A stretch of DNA of 5,796 bases from Pseudomonadota bacterium (lineage in GTDB: Bacteria; Pseudomonadota; Alphaproteobacteria; Rhizobiales; Devosiaceae): NCBI GenBank assembly GCA_023390785.1, contig JAEWCE010000317.1, forward strand, positions 1 to 5,796, in the 5' to 3' direction. Position numbers and translations under genes: made by a program. Under the pieces are notes generated by a model. The model was not told where the DNA came from. It saw nothing but the letters and a program-made list of their open reading frames with translations, and did not search any database. Shown one piece after another: positions 1-5,796 of the stretch (positions within the stretch are counted from its first letter, which is position 1; each line of letters opens with the position of its first letter).

Positions 1-22
1 CCCCACGGCTTTGCCGTAGGGG
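1..22. repeat. Hairpin (imperfect inverted repeat) downstream of anmK
   Basis: CCCC-ACGGC at 1-9 pairs with GCCGT-A-GGGG at 13-22 around a TTT loop, giving nine base pairs with one bulged A at 18. It lies 18 bases beyond the anmK stop codon in the direction of transcription. It could be the stem of a transcription terminator, but the window ends before any U-tract could be seen. It could equally be a dispersed intergenic palindrome, because the flanking CTCCCCT on the minus strand recurs at the other end of the window. Confidence 0.6.
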
Positions 23-40
23 AGGAGTCCCGACTGCGAG

Positions 41-1162
41 TCAGGCGGCGAGGACGCCGCCGGTCATGGGCTTCGGAGCGCCGGTGGTGGTAGGGAAGCT
101 GATGGGGAGGGCGCGCTGGACGCGGACGGCGAGGAAGGCGAAGCACTCGGCTTCAATAGCATCGCCGCGCCAGCCGACCGCTTCGGCGGGGACGGCTTCG
201 ACATTGGCCCGCGTCTGCAGCATGGCCATGATCGCCGGGTTGTGACGGCCGCCGCCGCAGACGATAAGGCGGGTGGGGCGGTGCGGCAGCAGGTCGAGCG
301 CGCGGCCGACGGCGCCGGTGGTGAAGGCGGTGAGCGTGGCGGCGCCATCCTCAATGCCGAGGCCGTCGGCCATGCTGGCGAGGAAATCGAAGCGGTCGAG
401 CGACTTGGGATATGGCGCGCTCAGATATGGGTGCTGCAGCAGTTTGGCGAGGCGCGGCTCGTCGACCTTGCCGCTGAGCGCCAGCTTGCCGTCGCGATCC
501 ATGTCGCCGCGGCCGTGGGCCTTGATGAAATCGTTGATCGGGGCGTTGGCCGGGCCGGTGTCGAAGGCGATGAGGGTGTCGGCGCCGTCCCAGAAGGTGA
601 GGTTGGCGACGCCGCCCAGGTTGAGTACGGCGGTGCGGCCGTCGGTGGCGCCGATGTTCTTGAGCAGCGCCTGATGGTAGAGCGCGGCGAGTGGGGCGCC
701 CTGGCCGCCGGCGCGCACGTCGGCGGAGCGGAAATCGTAGGCGACCGGCACGCCCAGCAGCTCGTGCATCAACCGGCCATTGCCGAGCTGACGGGTGGCG
801 CCGATGCGGCCGGGCTGCGGGGCGCGGTGCAGCACCGACTGGCCGTGAAAGCCGACGATGCCAATATCGGCCATGCGCATGCCGGAGGATTCGACGAGCT
901 GCCGCACGGCCGCGGACTGGGCCCGGGTGAGGGCATTCTCGGCTTCGGCGAAGATCGCGGGGTCGGGGCCCTCGAAGTTCCATTGGCGCGCCTGCGCCAG
1001 CGTTTGTTCCAGCGTGTCGCGGATGGATTGCGGATAGGGGGCAAGAGTGTAGGGGCCGAAGCGTTCTACGGTCTCACCGTCGGTGCGCAAGAGCGCGACG
1101 TCGATATTGCCGTCGAGCACCGTTCCAGTCATCAGGCCGACGGCCCAGATCGAATTTGCCAT
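41..1162 (-). CDS. anmK: Anhydro-N-acetylmuramic acid kinase (AnmK)
   Basis: AnmK is a cytosolic enzyme of cell-wall recycling. It hydrolyses the 1,6-anhydro bond of anhydro-MurNAc and phosphorylates the sugar with ATP, giving MurNAc-6-phosphate for the etherase MurQ. At 373 residues it has the usual family length. Visible motifs, in order, are the N-terminal phosphate loop MTGTVLDGNID (11-21), GFHGQSVLH (104-112), DFRSADVRAGGQGAP (143-157), NLGGVANLT (181-189), FDTGP (200-204, with Asp201 the likely catalytic base), PKSLDR (252-257), CGGGRHNP (302-309) and a C-terminal TTTGAPKP (358-365). The phosphate loop has one residue more than the common MSGTSxDGID form, and Asn210 replaces the Asp expected after GPGNxL, so this is a divergent branch. 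The gene starts 5 nt after the hydrolase stop with only a weak GGA upstream, so its translation is probably coupled. It is the last gene visible in the operon. Confidence 0.95.
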   Translation of the reverse strand: MANSIWAVGLMTGTVLDGNIDVALLRTDGETVERFGPYTLAPYPQSIRDTLEQTLAQARQWNFEGPDPAIFAEAENALTRAQSAAVRQLVESSGMRMADIGIVGFHGQSVLHRAPQPGRIGATRQLGNGRLMHELLGVPVAYDFRSADVRAGGQGAPLAALYHQALLKNIGATDGRTAVLNLGGVANLTFWDGADTLIAFDTGPANAPINDFIKAHGRGDMDRDGKLALSGKVDEPRLAKLLQHPYLSAPYPKSLDRFDFLASMADGLGIEDGAATLTAFTTGAVGRALDLLPHRPTRLIVCGGGRHNPAIMAMLQTRANVEAVPAEAVGWRGDAIEAECFAFLAVRVQRALPISFPTTTGAPKPMTGGVLAA

Positions 1163-1167
1163 TGTGT

Positions 1168-2153
1168 TCAGTCCGCGTTGACGAGATCGCCCACCGCGCG
1201 GCGCAGGCCGAGAATGCCGCTGTCGGAGAAGCGGGATGGATGGACGCGATTGGTGAGCAGGGTCCAGGCGCGGCCGCGGGCGAAATCGAGCCAGAGGCCG
1301 GTGCCGGTAAAGCCGGTGTGCCCGATGGTGTCGGGACCGCAGTGCTCGCCGCCGGACCAGCCTTCATAAGGGCGCTCCCAGCCATGGGTGCGGCGCGCGC
1401 TGAGCGGGGTGCGCATGAGGTCGACGATCGGGCCGCCCTGGAGCAGCGTCCGGGCGTAGTCGAGGACGGCGGCGGCGGTGCCGAACAGGCCGGCATGGCC
1501 GGAGCCCTGCAGCGCCGCGCAGTTCTCGTCGTGTACCTCGCCCGAGAGGACGCGGCCGCGCCAGGCACAGCGCTCGGTGGCGGCGGCATTGGCCGGCACG
1601 GCGGACCAGGCGAAGCCGGGGCCGGGGTCCATGTCGCGAATGGTCCTGTCGGCGAGGCGCTCGAGGGCGATGCCGAGGAGGATGAAGTTGATGTCGGAAT
1701 AGACGGCGGGGCCGGCGGCCCAGTCGTGCTGCAGCAGGAAGGCACGCAGCAGGGTTGGATCGGCCCCGTAGGTGTAGAGCGGAAAGACGCCGGGGAACGG
1801 GGTCTGGTGGCCCAGGCACTGGCGGAAGGTGATCTTCCGTTCCCAATTGTCGACATTGTACTGGCGGAAATCGGGGATGACGCTGACGAGCGGGGCGTCG
1901 AGGTCGAGGGCACCGGTTTCGGCGGCACGCAGGATGCGCGGCGTGGTGAAGATCACCTTGGTCAGCGAGGCGAGGTCGAACCAGGTGCCCTCGTGCATCG
2001 GGCGGACGGACGGCTCGAGCTGGGCGGAGCCGATGGCGCGGACGGCGCGCTGGCCGTCGGCATCGACAAGGCCGAGGACGCCGCCGGGGATGCGCTTGCC
2101 GGCAACGGCTTCGGCGAGTGGGGCGAAGGCACGGTCGAGGGTGTCGTGGATGC

Positions 2154-2157
<4 letters not shown>
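1168..2157 (-). CDS. Serine hydrolase, beta-lactamase (class C/S12) fold, AmiE/YfeW-like
   Basis: This 329-residue protein belongs to the beta-lactamase/penicillin-binding superfamily. The nucleophile motif SxxK is SLTK (Ser64, Lys67). The second motif is Tyr153-Ser154-Asp155, and the third is His280-Thr281-Gly282, replacing KTG. A VHDEN...GHAGLF block at 208-225 resembles that of B. subtilis AmiE (YbbE) and E. coli YfeW as I recall them. Both of those are encoded beside MurNAc-recycling genes, and AmiE is reported to be a MurNAc-L-alanine amidase. There is no signal peptide or membrane segment at the N terminus, so the protein should be cytosolic, unlike exported relatives. The start codon overlaps the ATPase stop by 4 nt (ATGA), with GAGG seven bases upstream. 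Inferred role: cleaving or trimming the peptide of imported muropeptides before AnmK. An esterase, D-aminopeptidase or carboxypeptidase activity cannot be excluded. True beta-lactamase activity is unlikely given the cytosolic location. Confidence 0.85.
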
Positions 2158-3877
<1,720 letters not shown>

Positions 3878-3881
<4 letters not shown>

Positions 3882-4717
3882 GCCGTCCTCCGCTCGGTGC
3901 GCGGATCGAGGATGTCGCGCAGGGCGTCGCCGGTGAGGTTGAAGCCGAGGATGCCGACCATGATGGTGATACCGGGAAAGAACATCAGCCACGGCGCGTG
4001 CTGCATCAAGTTCTTGCTCTCAGAGAGCATCAGGCCGAGCGAAGGCGCGGGCGGCTGCGTGCCGAGGCCGAGGAAGCTGAGGCCGGCCTCGGTGAGCAGC
4101 GCCCAGGCGAGGGCGAGGGTCACCTGCACGGTGAGCGGGGCGACGAGGTTGAGCAGCAGGTGGCGGGTGAGGATGTAGCTCTCGGAGCTGCCGAAGGTGC
4201 GGGCGGCGTCGACGAAATCGCGGCGCTTGAGGCTGAGCGCCGGACCGCGCACGACGCGGGCGAAGATCGGGGTGTAGACGATGGCGATGGCGGCGACGCT
4301 GGTGAAGGTGCCGGGCCCGACGATGGCGATGATGAGCAGCGCCAGCAGGATCGCCGGGAAGGCCAGCAGGACATCCATGACGCGCATCAGCACGCCGTCC
4401 CACAGCGACCCCCACCAGGCGGCGAGAAGACCGATGATGGTGCCGGCGATGGTGGCGCCGGCAACCGAGGCGAAGGCGACGACAAAGCTCTGGCCGATGC
4501 CCAGCATGAGGCGGCTGAAGGTATCGCGGCCGAGCAGATCGGTGCCCAGCCAATAGGTGGTGTTGGGGGGCTTCAGCCGATCGATGGGGAACTGCCTGAG
4601 CGCATTGTGCGGCGTGATGCCGAGCGCGCCCAGCAGCGCGGCAACAAGGTAGAGGGCGATGATGGCGGCGCCGATGCGGCCGCTCGGATGCCGGAACAGG
4701 GCGGCGAGCAGGCGCAT
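3878..4717 (-). CDS. Peptide-type ABC transporter permease, OppC/DppC family
   Basis: This 279-residue inner-membrane protein forms half of the transport channel with the upstream OppB-type permease. A first membrane helix lies near residues 16-33, followed by the family motif LGTDLLGRDTFSR (57-69). Further hydrophobic helices lie near 78-100, 115-134, 139-154, 195-212 and 243-263. The cytoplasmic EAA loop that docks on the ATPase is recognisable at 168-190, including DAARTFGSSESYILTRHLL. The protein ends in the usual DILDPR (268-273). The ATG at 4717 is supported by GGGAG six bases upstream and by its 1-nt overlap with the permease stop (TGATG). The open frame continues to 5683, but that part only shadows the neighbouring permease gene. 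The N-terminal cytosolic tail is short for the family. The solute is not readable from the permease; peptides, nickel and glycoconjugates are all handled by relatives. Confidence 0.95.
3886..3891 (-). promoter_or_regulatory. Ribosome binding site of the fused ATPase gene
   Basis: The minus strand reads GGAGGA four bases before the ATG at 3881. This is the strongest Shine-Dalgarno match in the window. It fixes the ATPase start at 3881 rather than at the in-frame ATG at 3992. It lies inside the last codons of the upstream permease gene, as expected for coupled translation. Confidence 0.8.
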
Positions 4718-5676
4718 CACTTGCTCCCGAGCCGGATGCGCGGGTCGAGCGCGACGTAGAGCAGGTCGACGATGAGGTTCACGATGAGGAAGTTCATGGC
4801 GATGAACAGCACCGTGCCCTGCACGAGCGCGTAGTCGCGCTGCGAAATGGCGTCGAGCACCAGCCGGCCGAGGCCTGGGAGTGCGAAGACCTGCTCGACG
4901 ATGACGGCGCCGCCGAGCAGGTAGCCGAACTCGACGCCCGACAGTGTCACCACCGGAATCAGAGCATTGGGCAGAGCATGGCCCCAGATGACGCTGCGCT
5001 GCGAGGCGCCCTTGGAGCGGGCGGTGCGGATGTAGTCGTCGCTCAGCACGTCGAGCATGGCCGAGCGCGAGATACGCGTCACCGAAGCGGCGAAGGCAAA
5101 GCCCAGGGTGATGGCCGGGAAGATGAGCTGTCCCAGATTGGCGAGTGGATCGACGAACAGCGGCGTGAAGGTGCCCATGGTGGGGACGATGCCGAACCAC
5201 ACCGAGAGCAGGTAGATGATCAGCAGGCCGAGGACGAAATTGGGGGTCGACTGGCCGAGCATGGCGAGCACGCGCACCACGAGGTCGCTGGGGCGCTCGT
5301 TGCGGGTGGCGGCGAGGACGCCGAGGGGAATGCCCACGGCGAGGGCGATGAGCATCGACAGCAGCGCCAGCTCGAGAGTGAGCGGGAAGCGGTCGAGGAT
5401 GATCGCCAGCACAGGCTTGCCATAGGTGGCGGAAATGCCGAGGTCGCCATGCAGCAGGCCGGCGGCCCAGCGGAAATATTGCGTGGTGACGGGCTGGTCG
5501 ATGCCGAAATAAGCGGCGAGCGAGGCGCGCTGTGCCGGGGTGAGCAGTCCGGCCTCGGTGCCGAGCATGGCGGTGATGGCGTCGCCGGGGATCATGCGGA
5601 TGGCGACGAAGACGAGGATGGAGACGCCGAGCAGGATCAGCGGAAACGTCAGCAGGCGTTGCGCGACATAGCTCAT
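4717..5676 (-). CDS. Peptide-type ABC transporter permease, OppB/DppB family
   Basis: This 319-residue inner-membrane subunit is of normal length for the family. The N-terminal helix (about 9-27) is followed by the IPGD motif (29-32) and a periplasmic region ending in GDLG (77-80). Further helices lie near 101-123, 134-159, 184-200, 238-262 and 285-309. The EAA loop is at 214-237 and includes DYIRTARSKGASQRSVIWGH, closing with HALPN. VFALPGLGRL (263-272) and the terminal DPRIR (311-315) are also family hallmarks. The ATG at 5676 is preceded by AGGA about 11 bases upstream, a slightly long spacing. This is the first gene visible in the operon. A solute-binding protein gene usually precedes this type of permease but is not present; only about 120 non-coding bases remain before the window ends, and part of that stretch looks artefactual. 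Confidence 0.95.
   Translation of the reverse strand: MSYVAQRLLTFPLILLGVSILVFVAIRMIPGDAITAMLGTEAGLLTPAQRASLAAYFGIDQPVTTQYFRWAAGLLHGDLGISATYGKPVLAIILDRFPLTLELALLSMLIALAVGIPLGVLAATRNERPSDLVVRVLAMLGQSTPNFVLGLLIIYLLSVWFGIVPTMGTFTPLFVDPLANLGQLIFPAITLGFAFAASVTRISRSAMLDVLSDDYIRTARSKGASQRSVIWGHALPNALIPVVTLSGVEFGYLLGGAVIVEQVFALPGLGRLVLDAISQRDYALVQGTVLFIAMNFLIVNLIVDLLYVALDPRIRLGSK
4724..4728 (-). promoter_or_regulatory. Ribosome binding site of the OppC-type permease gene
   Basis: GGGAG on the minus strand lies six bases before the ATG at 4717, inside the final codons of the OppB-type gene. It supports this start over the long open frame that continues upstream to 5683. Confidence 0.7.
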
Positions 5677-5687
5677 GGCTCAAAGCG

Positions 5688-5691
5688 TCCT
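5688..5691 (-). promoter_or_regulatory. Probable ribosome binding site of the OppB-type permease gene
   Basis: AGGA on the minus strand lies eleven bases before the ATG at 5676. The spacing is longer than ideal, so support is moderate. No promoter elements can be recognised in the remaining bases upstream. Confidence 0.45.
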
Positions 5692-5717
5692 GTGTAACAC
5701 CGACCTATCGGCTGGTG

Positions 5718-5732
5718 CTCCCCTCCCCCCGT
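5718..5732. repeat. CTCCCCT-type palindromic element at the right end (start of a disrupted hairpin)
   Basis: CTCCCCTCCCCCCGT at 5718-5732 runs into a G tract, so a C-rich arm faces a G-rich arm as in a strong hairpin. The same CTCCCCT heptamer occurs on the minus strand beside the hairpin at the left end, again reading outwards. I infer a dispersed intergenic palindrome at which sequencing or assembly failed. Only two copies are visible, so the family is not proven. Confidence 0.4.

Positions 5733-5796
<64 letters not shown>

Noticed and set aside
242..1369. Plus-strand open frame of 375 codons opposite anmK
   Set aside because: It is a low-complexity Gly/Ala/Val/Glu-rich translation with no motif, fully antisense to a well-supported AnmK gene and running into the hydrolase gene.
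4718..5683. Upstream extension of the OppC-type permease frame to an ATG at 5683
   Set aside because: The added 322 residues are Arg/His/Pro-rich shadow sequence of the OppB-type gene. The ATG at 4717 has a good ribosome binding site and begins a normal family N terminus.
5698..5717. Imperfect dyad CACC...GGTG with inner CCGA/TCGG upstream of the OppB-type permease, considered as an operator
   Set aside because: The pairing arms are only four bases and compete with each other, no promoter is recognisable nearby, and the sequence borders the unreliable end. Short dyads like this are common by chance in GC-rich DNA.

Overview
The window reads as a complete short contig, or nearly so, from a GC-rich bacterium. 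Base composition is roughly two-thirds G+C by eye. Protein style suggests an alphaproteobacterium of the Hyphomicrobiales (the rhizobia/Devosia-like group): an AnmK of the MTGTVLDGNID type and a single-chain double-ATPase peptide transporter subunit. The lineage is inferred from recalled family resemblance; there is no rRNA or other marker here.

Five genes fill almost the whole window, all on the minus strand, so transcription runs from right to left. They are an OppB/DppB-type permease (5676-4717), an OppC/DppC-type permease (4717-3878), a fused two-domain OppD-OppF-type ATPase (3881-2154), a beta-lactamase-fold serine hydrolase (2157-1168) and an anhydro-N-acetylmuramic acid kinase, AnmK (1162-41). 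Three junctions overlap (by 1, 4 and 4 nt) and the fourth has a 5-nt gap, so this is one tightly coupled operon. No promoter is visible.

AnmK phosphorylates anhydro-MurNAc, a product of peptidoglycan turnover. The hydrolase has an AmiE/YfeW-like motif, and relatives of that type lie beside MurNAc-recycling genes in Bacillus subtilis and Escherichia coli. Together with a peptide-type importer, this suggests a self-contained pathway: peptidoglycan fragments (muropeptides) are imported by the ABC transporter, the cytosolic hydrolase removes or trims the peptide, and AnmK feeds the sugar to MurNAc-6-phosphate metabolism. The substrate is inferred. The periplasmic binding protein and the etherase MurQ are not in the window and may lie beyond its ends.

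The ends are not genic. Positions 1-40 hold a hairpin just downstream of anmK. Positions 5677-5796 hold a short leader, then a C/G-rich palindromic stretch and a 30-base G run followed by low-complexity G/C/T sequence that looks like a sequencing or assembly artefact. Both ends share a CTCCCCT element reading outwards, which suggests that the contig broke in an intergenic palindromic repeat.
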